The notes: generated by a model from the letters alone, not told the origin. A stretch of 64,000 nucleotides of DNA from Paramecium tetraurelia (GCF_000165425.1 NW_001799477.1:1-64000), one strand, 5' to 3'. Shown: positions 39,915 to 52,188, counted from the stretch's first letter. Program-made: numbers and translations.

Positions 39915-40668
39915 TCAAATATCCCTTTATTCTAATGCTTTGTTGAAATTCTCAAATTTACTACTATTTTCACAACCAATTATGAATTATTGGACAATCT
40001 TGGATTCCATCTAATGCGATTCCACATCCTCGATTGATTTGTATATTTTCAATGAAAATTTGTATTTATTTTTACAATCCACACACCTACAACCAGAATT
40101 ACAATATTTTCCATCTTGATGACAACTACAAAACTTGTTTTGGCACTTGGATTTTCCACAAGTGCATCCTTTTAAATATCTTGATGTTCGTTATTTGATT
40201 CTTTTCTGTTTGATCAGTTTCTTCTAAATTTTCTCCAATTTCTTATTCATTTACTTGTTCTAACAGTTTTGACAACCACAGTGCTTACCACAAGTCTTGC
40301 CTCTTGCAAAACATTCACAATAACTTTGTTGACACTACGACTTATTACATTGACATTTAATCTGAGGTTGTAAATCCTTCACTTCAATAGGATCTACTTC
40401 AGAACATCTTAAATCATCCAAATCCTCATTCGATTCTTATTTAGGACCCTTCTCGCCCATAGATGAACATTCTGTAGAAAATTAGACTGAATTTGGGGCA
40501 CTAATCTGTTCAAATTAATCATCAATCGAGTAGGCTCTAAATAATGAATAGAATGGATTACCTATTAATTTGGCTGTTTTCATCAAAGAAGCCTCTGAAT
40601 GATTGACAAATTGATTACTCATTGGCCTCGCAATCTGATTCACTAAAGTACTACATTAATGGTTTCAT
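39915..40668 (-). CDS. CXC (CRC) domain DNA-binding protein, LIN54/tesmin type
   Basis: 242 aa with one 25-nt intron. It carries the two Cys-rich CXC motifs of the LIN54/tesmin/TSO1 family, joined by a basic linker: first KCQCNKSQCQQSYCECFARG then CGKHCGCQNC; second GCTCGKSKCQNKFCSCHQDG then CNSGCRCVDC. In other eukaryotes this domain binds CHR-type promoter elements, for example in the MuvB/DREAM cell-cycle complex. The linker between motifs is about 30 residues. The N-terminus is short and acidic with no further domain. An upstream in-frame ATG at 40668 was chosen as start; 40656 is an alternative. Confidence 0.88.
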
Positions 40669-40878
40669 CTTTGTTCAATATAAATATTTCTCAAGTTTTG
40701 GTGGGAACAATATTGCTTATATACCTAGGGTCTTGGGGATTCCTTAATAAGATACTGTATTTTCGGAGCTTTTTTATTTTTTGTCGGAGGCACTAGTAAT
40801 TTATATTATATATATATATATTAATATATATCAATACAAATTCATGTGAATACATTAATTTAAACATCCTTTATTATT

Positions 40879-41858
40879 ATGTTTTTTAATGACACTACAA
40901 GCTAATAATAAATTGCACTTACTCCTGATTCAAAAATCACTGAAAGAGTGAAAATTCCTTAAACACAAACGAAACAATAGATCATTGAACATCATTAAGG
41001 CATTAACAAATTACTCGATAAAATGAATGAAACCATCGGCAGAATATTTAAAACCAAAGAGGATGAATTACGAGGCAATATCAAATAACAAATCGACGAA
41101 GCCTAAGCATAAGTAATATAACTGACTAATGAAACTACAGAAGATTAAGTGCAACGGAAATTGAAAGAGAAAAGATAAGAAATAGAAGAAGAAAGATAAA
41201 AAATATTACAATCATCCATGGAATTCTCAAACAAATGTATTGAATACAAGAACAGTCTCAGCAAAGTTATGACTACAACCAAAGATCTAATCTCAGAAAT
41301 ACAATTTCTAGACACCTAGTTAATGAGTGCCAAAATTACAAATTAGCAATTAAAGAAACAATTGGATAACATCTAAACCAATACAGTCAATCAAGATTAT
41401 TTCAGTCATGAATCAACTTTCAGATAACCAGAAATACCAGGAATGGATATCGAAGGAGTCAATGAGCAATATCAAAAGGCAGAGTAAGAGCTAATTAAAA
41501 CCAAAAAGATTTACGAGAACATTGAATAAGTCAAACAGGATTCAGCATTTGAAGAAAATTAAATTGAAAAAATATTCCTTGTAATCTATTCACATTAACT
41601 CCATAGGAATGTGTTTAAAAAGTCAAGCAGCACAAACTTAATACTGAAATTCAAAAAGTTTAGTAGCTGAGTAAAAATCCTAGACAATTACTTAAACCTA
41701 TTCAATCATTAAAACAATTTCACAAGCAAACAGAAGCATTAAACCAACAAGACTTCATATTTTCAGACATTGAATTCAATGACATTCATAAGAAAATGAT
41801 TTTCGATGAATTTTTATCAAGAAATGAAATCAAAGCCCTGATTTACAATTTGCTGTGA
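40879..41858 (+). CDS. Coiled-coil protein
   Basis: 317 aa with one 26-nt intron (GTAATC...ATAG, near 41582-41607). Strongly helical: HHQGINKLLDKMNETIGRIF, then KEKRQEIEEERQKILQSS and LTTTKDLISEIQFLD. The last part (QDFIFSDIEFNDIHKKMIFDEF) looks globular. No known domain. Transcribed divergently from the CXC gene across about 210 bp. Confidence 0.7.
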
Positions 41859-41948
41859 TATTGCGATTTGAGAACAGTCCAAATTTTTATCTACATTAAA
41901 ATAATTAATTATTAAAAACAATACATATTTGATATCATACACATAAGG

Positions 41949-42407
41949 TCATCTTTTACTCTTTTTTTATTGCTACTTTTTCATAGGCTGGTGGTTATTT
42001 TACAGTTTATTTGTCAATTCCTCTAGTTTTAATTGAACTTATCTCTCAATCTCCTTTTTTTATTCCTAACGAAGGGTTTCCTCTATTCTTTTTAAGTCTT
42101 ACAAGCGTTGCATTTCCATTCTGTGATACTCAATTTGTTATTAAGTAACACTATGCTTTTATTCAACCTGTTTAACCTTTACTTCTTCTTCCTTCTTCTC
42201 CTACACATTCTTCAATGCTTTCTCCTACTTTCTTTGTTTGCTTGACTTATTCTTCTTGGTTTTCTCATTCTCCTTCTTCCCTGAGATCTATTAATATTGC
42301 ATTTAGGTATTTTATTGATTCTGTCCTTCCTATTGTTATAACTAATTTTATTGCGGGGCTTATTCATCATCCCATTTCACAACACCAAAGCACTTCAAGA
42401 AAAGCAT
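41949..42407 (-). CDS. Small charged coiled-coil protein
   Basis: 152 aa, no intron. It starts MLFLKCFGVVKWDDE, followed by a Gln/Asn-rich stretch (QQNQLQQQEGQNQQN) and a Lys/Glu-rich helix (KKENEKTKKNKSSKQRKQEK; EMQRLQDLKRIEETLRQEQKK) to a basic end KKQQQKKSKR. A cysteine at position 6 next to hydrophobic residues might be acylated. No family known. The frame is long, free of TGA and full of Gln codons, as in true genes here. Confidence 0.6.
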
Positions 42408-42853
42408 GATAAAATAGTAGAATATTTTGAGCAATACAAAGAGCCCGAAAATAGCTTAAATAGTTTATAACATTAATTTATTTAACTATTCTCATATTAG
42501 TAATTTTTTTTATTTCTTAAAACTGAAACGAAAACACAATAAAAAAATAAATTAGCTCATCTAAAATTATATTCCTTAATAGAAAAGTCAGAGAATCTCA
42601 AAGAAATTAGTATAATTTTCTCTAAGTTTAATTCATAGTGAATCCCAAAACCTATTGCAATTCAAGACAATTATCATAGAAGATGATTTTGAATTATTAT
42701 AAAACATCGTAATTAAAGGAAATGTGTTGGTTAACAATCAATAGTCAATCAATAGATCAACTATATCAAAAACGGTTTAAAATAAAGAACAACTAATTGA
42801 TTGCACTAAAAAACTATAAAAAAATTATATTTAATTCAATTAATTATATTTTT
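42408..42853. other. Gap with possible gene remnant
   Basis: Two overlapping plus frames look partly coding (KLYSLIEKSENLKEIS around 42560, and EDDFELLQNIVIKGNVLVNN around 42690), but no start codon or consistent splice structure ties them together. Probably a decayed gene fragment or chance. Confidence 0.25.
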
Positions 42854-45017
42854 TCAACCTGTATAGATTAATCTTTCATAATAACTTAATTTAAAGTCTC
42901 TTATACCCCATGTCATACTTACCGAATTGCTGGTGGAAATTAACAAAAATACTTGAGAATTTGTGTGATCGTATATTTCTTCTATTGAGTAAAAGTAACT
43001 GTTAGTAGATGCATCGCAATACTTCATAGTTTTAGGTTGAAGATATTTTTCAAATGCTCGCTTTCCATCAATATCAAAGACTAGGATGATATTTTAATCA
43101 GTTACTGCTTTGAGTACAATTTTGAATTAAATTTTAATTTTTTCATGTTCAGGAATGTTTTTAATGATTTTTCTCAAACTTGAATTCTAATCTAATGATG
43201 AAGTGCCTCCAAAAAAGGTTTTGGAAGAACAAAGAGTTAATTAAAATGTGGTTGGTGTGTATACCCAATCCTTGTAATCATTGCTATCTAAAATGTAATC
43301 TGTAAATTCAGTTGGCATCTACCTCTTATCAATTGTTAATGCAAAGTTCCTTATTCCCCAATAACCAGTTGCTCCTGCAAGTTAATTAGTGTATATTTGT
43401 ACAATTAGTATATTTTATGAATGAGCGATTCCAGGAATATTAACAACTATTCTTTTGTCGTAATCAGCATTGCTTCCACAAAAAGGAAGTCCATCATTAA
43501 TTGTCGCTGTAATTAAGGACACTTATTTGACTTCAACATCATCTACCAATACAAACAGTTTTTCCCCTGTAAACTAATCAATCTAGTAAAAAGTAAATGA
43601 AATTGAAATCGAAGTATGAGTTTGTGTTAATTATTAGGTTTTTTGAAAGTAATTGCCCCCTTAAAAGAAAGTAGCAGCAGCAACAAGACTATCCATACAA
43701 TTTTTAATTGATAACGGGGTTGCCTTTATCATTTGCCAACCATCATAATTAGTAAAAGTTGTCTCTGTAAATACCGAATAGAATAGAAACAAATTATAAC
43801 GAACATCATCTATACAACCTTAAGGACCTGGCCCTTTGCAAGAATATATACATGAAACATCACATTTTTTGATATAAACTTCAAAATCTCGTATTCCCCA
43901 TTTTATTTTTGAATCACTAAATATGTAATTAGTGGGATAAGTGGAATAGGTTAAAAATTGTTTGGTATGACTTGCTTCAAATTTAATAGAATCATAAATT
44001 TCTCCAGATGGACCAGCATCAGAATATTCAAAAATACAAAGATGAGGTGGTGTGCTTAGAATAAAACCAAAAGATTTTGTTGTAATTATGATTCCATCAA
44101 TTTCCATCACCCAATTGTATGAATATCTAGGGAGAGTGTCGTATAATAACTAGTGATAGGAAATCTTGACTTTATAATGGAGAGGCAATTCTATGGTTTT
44201 AGTAATTTATTAATTTAATAAACCGAAACCAAAGTAGGGAGTATCAAAGCTGGTGCCTAAAATTTAATTATATTTACTATGACAGTTTTCTAGAGACATA
44301 TAAGTGTTTTTGTCCGCATTATTAAACTTAGTACTTATAAACCATCCTTCTGTGTCAAATGTTAAAATTTGTTGACCAATTAATGATCTATATTGCAGTT
44401 TCCAACTGTTACAAACCAATGCATTATCACATGATTCGCATCCACTTGGACATGTTTCAACATAAAAGTAAAAGTCTCTTAGGCCATAGTATGTTTGATT
44501 TTTTTCATCCGATCCAAATTAAACTTAAATTAAGGCTGAAGTAGCATGGTGAAACTCAGTTACATCAAAATTACTTTTTATATAAATATTTTGGTTATTA
44601 GGATCCCGATAGTACACTCTCATAAAGTTGGTCATAGAAATTTTGCCATCAACTATGATTCCTCCCATATTTTAAGCATATTCACCAGTAATTTTACTTT
44701 CATATTAGATGATAATACATCATAGTCGTCCCCTTAACTCTAATCGCATAATGAGGTGGCAATGAATAGAACATTTTAGATATTCCATCTGCGTTCAACA
44801 ATTATCCTGCGAATGCATTCAATCCAAAATAGTTTTAACCCTCATAAGCTTCAGCAGTTAAGACTACGCTTCTATTTACATATTCATTCCATCCTATTTA
44901 TCAGAATAATTATTAACCTTCATTTGTCGTAAAGCCATTTGTGGTAAACGAGGAGCCAAACACAACTTCACTACCAAGGACTTCATAAGTGAAACACAAA
45001 AAAACCATTAAATACAT
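42854..45017 (-). CDS. Secreted protein of four related ~170-residue repeats
   Basis: 705 aa with two introns (24 and 22 nt). A signal peptide (MYLMVFLCFTYEVLG) is followed by four diverged repeats, each ending in an aromatic-Gly-(Ile/Leu)-Arg motif: YYGLRDFYFYVE, WGIRDFEVYIKKC, YWGIRNFALTI and WGIRDFKLSYY (about 44490, 43890, 43360 and 42900). Each repeat carries an internal (V/I)DG or VDD turn (GGIIVDGK, VMEIDGIII, FVLVDDVEV, VFDIDGKRA), suggesting a beta-sandwich like a galactose-binding or lectin-type fold; that assignment is inference. A short CPSGCESC knob links repeats 1 and 2. There is no TM anchor. Related to the N-terminal domain of the pseudogene at 840-3400. Confidence 0.78.
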
Positions 45018-45329
45018 CACCAAAAATTTAATATAATATAAACTGTTTCTCCCCTTTATAAATTCTTAAATAAAAATCAAAACGATAACCAAGTTGCTGC
45101 TGGGAATGACACCTTCTGAACATAAAAACACTCAAAAAAAAAGAGAACCCATTCCAAGATTCTTTAATAAAAAGGTTTTTACATTTCTCATTCTAACTCT
45201 CAATTAAAGTAAAAGATATGATAATTATAAGATTTAAAAAAATAAAAGAAATTACACAAATATATAAAGCCAATCAATTTAATTACAATATTAATTAGAA
45301 ATTATTGCGATCTTTCTTAATATTAAAAT

Positions 45330-46495
45330 CCTTCAAATTATTCCTGGCTTTCTAGTATCATATGTTAATGCAATCTTATGATTTAATTGTATTCTTCATC
45401 CTCATAAATAATCTGTGATTTATCAAAATTATCTTAGCTATTAGGAATGAATGGGGCCTTTAATTACTTTTGAATTAGCAATTCAAATGAAAAATTCATA
45501 AACCATCTATGCTATCTTGGAATTATTAATCTGTTCTGTGGCTTCCTTTATAATAGAAATTTATGAAATCAATTGACTCTTTAGACCATCCTTCATTGGA
45601 TCTTTGGATAAAAACTTATTTAGCAAAGATCTATTCTCTAATTTCCCGTCTATTTCCATAATATGGCCTTCTTCCTGTCATGAATTCATAGCAAATTACT
45701 CCAAAATCAAAAAAATCGATAACTGCTCCATGATCTTATCGGAATATGACTTCAGGTGACATAAAACCAGGGGTGCCACGTGTTTTCGAAATTTTAGCCA
45801 GTTTTTTTAACAGCTAAACCAAGATCAATAATCTGAACATAAACTGAATTATCCAAAATTAAATTTTATGGTTTGATATCTCTATGTATTATATTATTCT
45901 CATGCAAATACTCCAGTCCCACTATAACACAAGCAGCGAAAAATTCTATTTTAATAATAGGAGTTTTGCAATAATTGTTTGTTATTCTGCAAATTTCCTC
46001 TATCTTCCTAAGTGATATGGTAGATCACCACCTCCCAAATAATCTAGAACCAAATAGAGATTCTAATTATCTTGAAAGGCTGCAAAAATATTGATTACGA
46101 AATTGTGTCTCAATTGAGTTAAAAATTATAATTCTCTCATTATGCAATGTACACTTTATTTCAAAAGCACTAAAGCTTTACTGATTTCTTTCATGCAAAG
46201 ACTTATTTTATAAATGACTTTCCAGACTCTTCTAATTCCACCTACCCCAATAACATATTACATGAGAACATGATATTTATTGAGAGTGATGTCCACTTCT
46301 ACAGAATTGTCCCTTGAATGTTGTCTTGTATGGGTCTATATTTTGTGGGTGCCTTTTTCTCAGAAGTTCTCCTACGATTTAACATTTAATATTTTGAAGG
46401 AGACTATTGAAGGAAACATCACACTTGACTTGGTTGTTATTTTTATAAGGTGATGAATATCTTCTAATTTTTATTTTTAACTTTGTTTCTGTCAT
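45330..46495 (-). pseudogene. Decayed Ser/Thr protein kinase (AGC/YANK-like)
   Basis: Pieces of one kinase in the right order but in changing frames: N-terminus SPSKYQMLNRRRTSEKKAP, glycine-loop remnant VIGVGGIRRVWKV, LYLVLDYLGGGDLPYHL, IIHRDIKPQNLILD, DLGLA, RGTPGFMSPEVIF, DFGVICYEFMTGRRPYYG, and the tail ELLIQKQLKAPFIPNSQDNFD. At least four frame changes cannot be made by introns (for example at a run of seven T at about 45803 and around 45960). Host gene, recently inactivated by the look of the intact motifs. The start is near 46495. A working copy elsewhere in the genome is likely. Confidence 0.7.
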
Positions 46496-46700
46496 TGGAT
46501 GACGCAAGCTAATTAATTTTAATTAATAAACAGCTATAATTATAATGTGTCAATCTATCCTCTACTATATTCAGATATGATCATTTCTTAATAAATGAAA
46601 TTATTTATACAGAATATTTCTTTATTAATCATTATAAATTTCCATCTCCCACTTTAATGTTTATTTTAATTAAAAAGTCGTCTGTATTAAATTAATTATT

Positions 46701-49020
46701 ATGCTATATAAAGTTTTAACTTGTCTTTCATATTTTGATAGATTTGGAGCTGAGGTGAAACTCAACTTCAGAAAAAAAGAGACTCATCAATCTCCCTTTG
46801 GAGGATTTTGTACAATTATACTAGTTTTTGTTTTAACTGTGATATTCACTCGAGGAGCGATTGCTCTTATATAAAAAGAAACATTCACTGTATGACATAT
46901 TGATAATCTAACAAGATCTCCTCAAACAAAGTACTTAATGTTGATCCTCCAATCACTTAACTCCAATTCAGTGATTTCATGATGGCATTCTAAGCAGATA
47001 GCCCAATCGCAAATGGAACCAAACGATTGTTTAATTTCATCCTTACTTCTTATGTGTAGATGATTGATGAAAATGGAAATATGACCAAAACATAAACATA
47101 ATCCTACAATTTAGAATAATGCACTATATCACATTTTGTTGAGTTTGATGAATCAAACACCTACAATGTAACAATTTTTAGTCACCATAGAAACTGCTAA
47201 GGGATCAATTGTCTGATTATTAATGTCTACCTCTTAATTACAGCCTTTAAATATAAGGTACCTACAATTCAAATATATTTTAATATGGTAAAATATAGGT
47301 AACAATCTGTTCGTCAGATGATTGTTATACATCCCCAGAACTTCAACAATTCGAACAACTAGGTTATTTCAATAACAGTTTTAAAATTAACACTCTTATT
47401 CTAAACAGGGTCCCAAATTTGAATATGCAGAGTAATTACATCTCTTATATTTACTCTGATTACTACGTCTAAGCTAAAATTGGATTAGAAACAAAGACTG
47501 ATGTATTTTTAGAATAACAACAATTATCCATAGAAAAGTCAGTCATTCCAGGAATAAAAGATCTAGAAGTAGATTCAGTATTTTCATTAATGGATAATAA
47601 ATTGTAAGCTTCCTCAGTTTTTACTTCGAACATTACAAAAGTTGCTTCCTTTTTTATTAGACTGTCATAATCCGAAATGCATTATTATAAACAGTATTAT
47701 CGATTTGATGAATTGTTTTCCTATGTTGGAGGAATCACTTAGTTCCTTGCTACTATTTTAGGATATTTCATATTAAAATATAATTAAGCAGGATTATAGA
47801 TCAAATTAGCCAATGCCTTATATTAGTTTGATATGCCAGAGAAGAAAAAAGGTGAGACAGTGTTCTCCTTTGAATCACTCGTCAATAAAATTTTTGAATC
47901 TCTCAAATCCATTGAAGATGTAGTATCAAAATTCAAAACTAGTGCTCATAGACTTATCACATTGACAAGATTGGCAGGAGCACTTAAATTTCCTAATTAA
48001 CATGTCTAATAAACTGATAAAGTCGACGAAGAAATTGCGAATCAAATAACACTTAGACTAGAAACTTAAAACGACAATTTACAGTCAGAAAAATTATAAT
48101 TTTCTCATGAAAGTAATTAAACTTTTTATTTGGAATAAGACAAGAAGAAATTTTTAACTCTTATCATCTAACTAATTTTGGAGAGTAGAAAAAAACTCTC
48201 CTTTGGTGTTCATTTTATTGCGAAATAAGTTTCTAGTTCTTTGAAAAAAAATTCGAAAGTTAATTATTAATCCTAATTATTCGAAAAGTCTAGAAATATG
48301 ATATTGAGAGATATGGACATTCTAGTCATTATGAGCAAGGTGTAAGAGATTGAAAAAATTAAGCATGTCATTTTTAATAAAACTTAAAGAAAAGTATTTA
48401 ACTATCTATAAAAACCTGTTGTTTGTGTTAAGGATAAAATCAACCAAGTCAAGTATGATCATAACTTAATTCAAAATGATCTCTAACATAAAAGAGATGA
48501 TGCCTTAAGATTGACAATGTCTTCTAAGTCTTAACTTGGAGTGAGATAAAAATATAATACTGAAAAGAAATTTAAGAAGCTCTATGAAGCCTATGAAAAT
48601 TTAGCACTTTCAGAGGATTAAGATGAAACTGAAAAAATAATGAATCAACGATTATTATAACTAGTGGAACCAACAATACAATACAGTTTCAATTCTCTTG
48701 TAGAAATTGAAAGATTAACTAGGTAACTGAGATATAATAAAAAAAAAAGAGTGGCGACTAACGTTTTGAAACCAAAAACATTTTAAATAGGATCATCAAA
48801 TGATATTGAAGAGGATGGAGAAAGAAATGATGATATAGACTCCTTCACTCTCAATGGCTAAAAAAAAGATAATTTACACAAGAGATCCCCATAAAGTTTG
48901 AATGTGAATAGATTCAAGAATTTTAATAATATGTAGAATTCTCCAAGATGGCTTAAAGATGTGAAATTAAATCAAGTCTAATCGAAATAGGATTTAATGG
49001 ATATTGAGATTTTATTTTGA
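46701..49020 (+). CDS. Two-TM ciliate membrane protein, paralogue of the 27362 gene
   Basis: About 750 aa. TM1 is [19 protein letters not shown] after a short N-terminus with [13 protein letters not shown] large loop carries cysteines ([11 protein letters not shown]). TM2 is [21 protein letters not shown], then a cytosolic tail of about 430 charged residues with coiled stretches. An intron at about 46892-46917 (26 nt, AAG end) is clear. A second splice around 47215-47292 is needed for frame, but its ends are ambiguous (41- or 47-nt options, both longer than typical). Same plan as 27362-29199. Function unknown. Confidence 0.7.
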
Positions 49021-49489
49021 ATATATATGTTAAATCAATCTCAGCCTCATTGCTACTTCTTGAGTAGACAAAAGTAAGGCAAATCACTTATATTTTTATT
49101 AAATGCCATTTAATAATTAAAATAATCTAAGAATATTTTCGCATTATAAATGATTGTGTATCTATTTTGAGATTTTAATAGAACATTTCAGAGTGGAGTA
49201 TATGAAATTTATTATCAAGTAAAATAATCTTATTACTCTAAAGCTTATTTATAATCTACACATATAAATACACCCTTTCTAATTTTAACTTAGAGAGAAT
49301 AAATTGATTAATTTAATATAAAAAAATAAGGAAACCTTTTCTTTTTGATGCACAAAATTAATTAAAACAAATCATATAAAGTAGTTCCTAACATTTTGAT
49401 GGCTATTGTGTTAAAAAATAGCTTCATATATCAGAAAGCTTACAATAAATTGCATACTTTTTTCTCTATAATAAAGATAAGATATTTGT
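49021..49489. other. AT-rich intergenic spacer
   Basis: Short frames only; no motif or open frame worth naming on either strand. Confidence 0.5.
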
Positions 49490-49800
49490 TTACAATGGAT
49501 CCCTCTGTCACAGATAAATCCAGATTACGTGCTTAGGAGTGAGGATTCATAAGTTTTATTAGATCTGGATAAGTCTAACTCATGAATAATGATTTTCAAT
49601 GACTATCTAATCCCAAGTTGAGGATGAAAATTTTGAACTTCAACACACAAAACCTACAGTATTCTATATGACCAAAATGGGCCACCATCCTTTATCCGTC
49701 CTTTTCCTTTTTAGATGGAACAAGCGAAGCATTCGTAGAAGTTTTTTATAAGAAAAAATAATGAAGATGTTATTGAATAATTTAAACATAATAATGTAAG
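49490..49800 (+). pseudogene. Fragment resembling a TVP23-family membrane protein
   Basis: A short frame reads VFYMTKMGHHPLSVLFLFRW after an acidic stretch (QVEDENFELQ). HP-x3-LF is the start of the first membrane span in TVP23/FAM18 Golgi proteins. It breaks off at once, with no further spans, so if real it is a remnant. Based on a very short match; treat with caution. Confidence 0.25.
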
Positions 49801-50106
49801 TCTAAGCCTACTATAAAATTGTTAATTCAAGAATAAAAAGAATTTAATATTCATGAATCAAACACATATGTCCAATTACATTTATAACAGTTTCTAAATA
49901 TTTAATTATTTTTAAAAACTGATATTTATTATGCTGATTGAATTCTCTGTAGATAATTTATACATATTTAACTTTCATTGTTCATATGGTTCTCATAGGA
50001 ATGGATTCTGAAAGGAATATTAAAAAATTATAAAAATCTCACAATTAATATATATTTATACACAGTATTAAGATATTTAATTTAAATAATATTATTACTT
50101 GGACGA
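49801..50106. other. AT-rich intergenic spacer
   Basis: No gene seen; contains poly-A/T runs and the presumed promoter of the zinc-binding membrane protein at 50107. Confidence 0.5.
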
Positions 50107-50802
50107 ATGTCTCAAATTAGACATTGCCAAATATGCAATACTGCTCATAATTTCAGTGTTAAAGGTCTTTTGTCCTATCCTAAACACTTTGATGACAAAA
50201 CTATCCACAAATACTATTAAAGATTGATGAAAAAGATCGAGGAACACAACATCTAATAAATTCCATTTTCAAACGATCACATATGTTATCAAATAGAAAA
50301 TGACATTTGTGAAAATTGCTGGTTGTTCATGCATCAAGGATTCTACTGCAATAAGTGCTAAATCTATAATCATAATAATGAAAATGAATATAAGATTTGT
50401 ATGTTGTGCAATGTATAATATTGCATAAATTGTGAAAACACTTTGGAATTATTCTCCCAAAATAAATTATGTCGAACCTGTGAATATAATAAGAATGAAT
50501 CATTAGGAACACCAAGCTTTCTAATTTCCTTTTTCATATCTTTACTTATTCCATGTTTTGCATGTAGTTTCTTTTTTAAAAAAATGATGAAGACAGTGGA
50601 AAAATTTCACTATACTACTTCCTAATACACTTTCGCTATGATCACCTTTGTAATAATATTCCCATTCATTTACTTTCTATCAATCATTGGTTTCGTGGCC
50701 CTATTGATCTTCAAAGTACTTGTATGGATTTTTCAAATTATGCAAAGCTTTAAGAAAGTTAGAATGATCTCTGATTATCTACATGTTTATAAATCAATGT
50801 GA
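50107..50802 (+). CDS. Cys-rich zinc-binding membrane protein
   Basis: 231 aa, no intron. The first 140 residues carry paired cysteines: HCQICNTAH, ICENC, GFYCNKCQ, ICMLCNVQYCINC and LCRTC, a spacing like linked zinc ribbons or a degenerate RING/IBR set. Two membrane spans follow (FLISFFISLLIPCFACSFFF; FAMITFVIIFPFIYFLSIIGF, extending into LLIFKVLVWIF). I cannot assign a standard RING with all ligands. RBR-like E3 ligase or zinc-finger membrane adaptor are both possible. Confidence 0.7.
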
Positions 50803-50882
50803 TATACTACATTTTTAATGAGTAATTCTCACACTTTCTATATAAGTGCTGTTAATTAAATTATATTATTGGTAATCCTTTT

Positions 50883-51582
50883 ATGAATAAATTTTTAAAT
50901 CTAAGAAAACCGTCAGTATATTTCATATTAGGAGGTACCTCTTACTTAGATAGTAGGACCTGGCTCAGGTAAGGGTACATAAGGTGAACTATTAAGTAAA
51001 AACCTAAAATTTGCACATTTGTCTGCCGGATAATTGCTAAGAGATGCTGTAATTATGGAAATTTAATCATGAGATAACAAGTAATTCGGAGCACAAGAGT
51101 ACAATTGAAAATTGTATAAATAATGGAGTTATTGTTCCTGTAATTATGTTATTTGATATATTTTAGAGTCATGTAACCATTAATTTATTGGATAAAGCCA
51201 TTTTTGAAAACTAAAGTTCTGAGTCTTTTCTAATAGATGGATTCCCCAGGAATTACGAGAATATGCAATGTTGGATAGATTTGATGGATCACAAAATTAC
51301 TTTTAAGAGTGTTATTCATATTCTGTGTTCAAGAGTAAAAAGGTGTATTATTTTCAGTAATCTATGATCTCAAGAATATAGGAGAGATCAAAAACAAGTG
51401 GAAGATCAGATGACAATTTATAAATTTTAGAAAAGAGATTTGTTACTTTTGAAAATGATACTTAGAAAATAATAGAACATAATAGAAATCTAAATTAGTT
51501 GATTGAAATTGATGGAGACAATTCCATAGAAAAAGTGTAAGCATAAATATTAGAGTTATTTAATAAAAGCCTGATTCATTGA
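50883..51582 (+). CDS. UMP-CMP kinase / adenylate kinase family
   Basis: 200 aa in five exons (introns 22, 25, 27 and 23 nt; the 25-nt one has an unusual GAG end). It transfers a phosphate from ATP to a nucleoside monophosphate. Motifs in order: P-loop GGPGSGKGTQ (residues 17-26), LSAGQLLRDA (NMP binding), NGVIVP, FLIDGFPRNYENMQ, the lid KTSGRSDDN (the classic UMP-CMP kinase sequence), then FVTFENDT and LIEIDGD. The first intron lies inside the P-loop. Length matches the cytosolic UMP-CMP kinases (about 195-200 aa). Confidence 0.9.
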
Positions 51583-51680
51583 AGAAATTCGACAATTATA
51601 TTTTATGAAAGAAATAAGTTGAAATTTAGAACAGACCACTAAATTGTTTTTATATTAAAAATTTATAATGTTACCATACG

Positions 51681-51956
51681 ATGGAGTTCAAAGAGCTAAT
51701 TAATGCTCCCCGAGGCTGGAGTATGATCTTAATTTTCATCGCATTCCTATCCTAGACTGATATCAATATCATCTAAGTACACATACGATGCTTGCTCTAA
51801 GATTTATTAGAATTATTCTCAATATTATTATTTATGTTTGATATGAATATTATTATGGGATTCCATATATCATATACTGTTTTCATAATCTAAGATTGCT
51901 TAATTAGGGATTAGATATAAAATTAATTCTTCGTTGGTTAAAACTATTTAAAGTGA
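51681..51956 (+). CDS. Small hydrophobic hypothetical protein
   Basis: 91-codon frame: MEFKELINAPRGWSMILIFIAFL then a second hydrophobic part FSILLFMFDMNIIMGF. No family. Could be a real small membrane protein or chance; the use of TAA/TAG codons inside supports the ciliate reading only weakly. Confidence 0.35.
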
Positions 51957-52188
51957 TTGTTTGGAAAATGACCAATATATAATGTTTTTCAAATCTATCA
52001 GCATTTTGAGTTTATATTTGATTGACTTTTTCATAGGGATTGATGAAAGATTTAATTGATTTTGATAATATTAAATGGTAAAACAGATGAACATAGAGAG
52101 TAATCTTATATTTAAGAAGAATTATGAATTGTATTTAACTCATATTTATTTCTAAAATGTTTAAAATATAAAATTAACGATTTTCAAT

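Noticed and set aside
43820-44110. Stand-alone 96-aa ORF starting MMEIDG
   Set aside because: It is an internal part of the four-repeat secreted protein; in the ciliate code the frame continues on both sides.
45950-45985. Short insert in the kinase pseudogene as a retained internal eliminated sequence
   Set aside because: It is TA-flanked and about 27 nt, but its ends do not match the TAYAGYNR consensus, so decay is the simpler reading.
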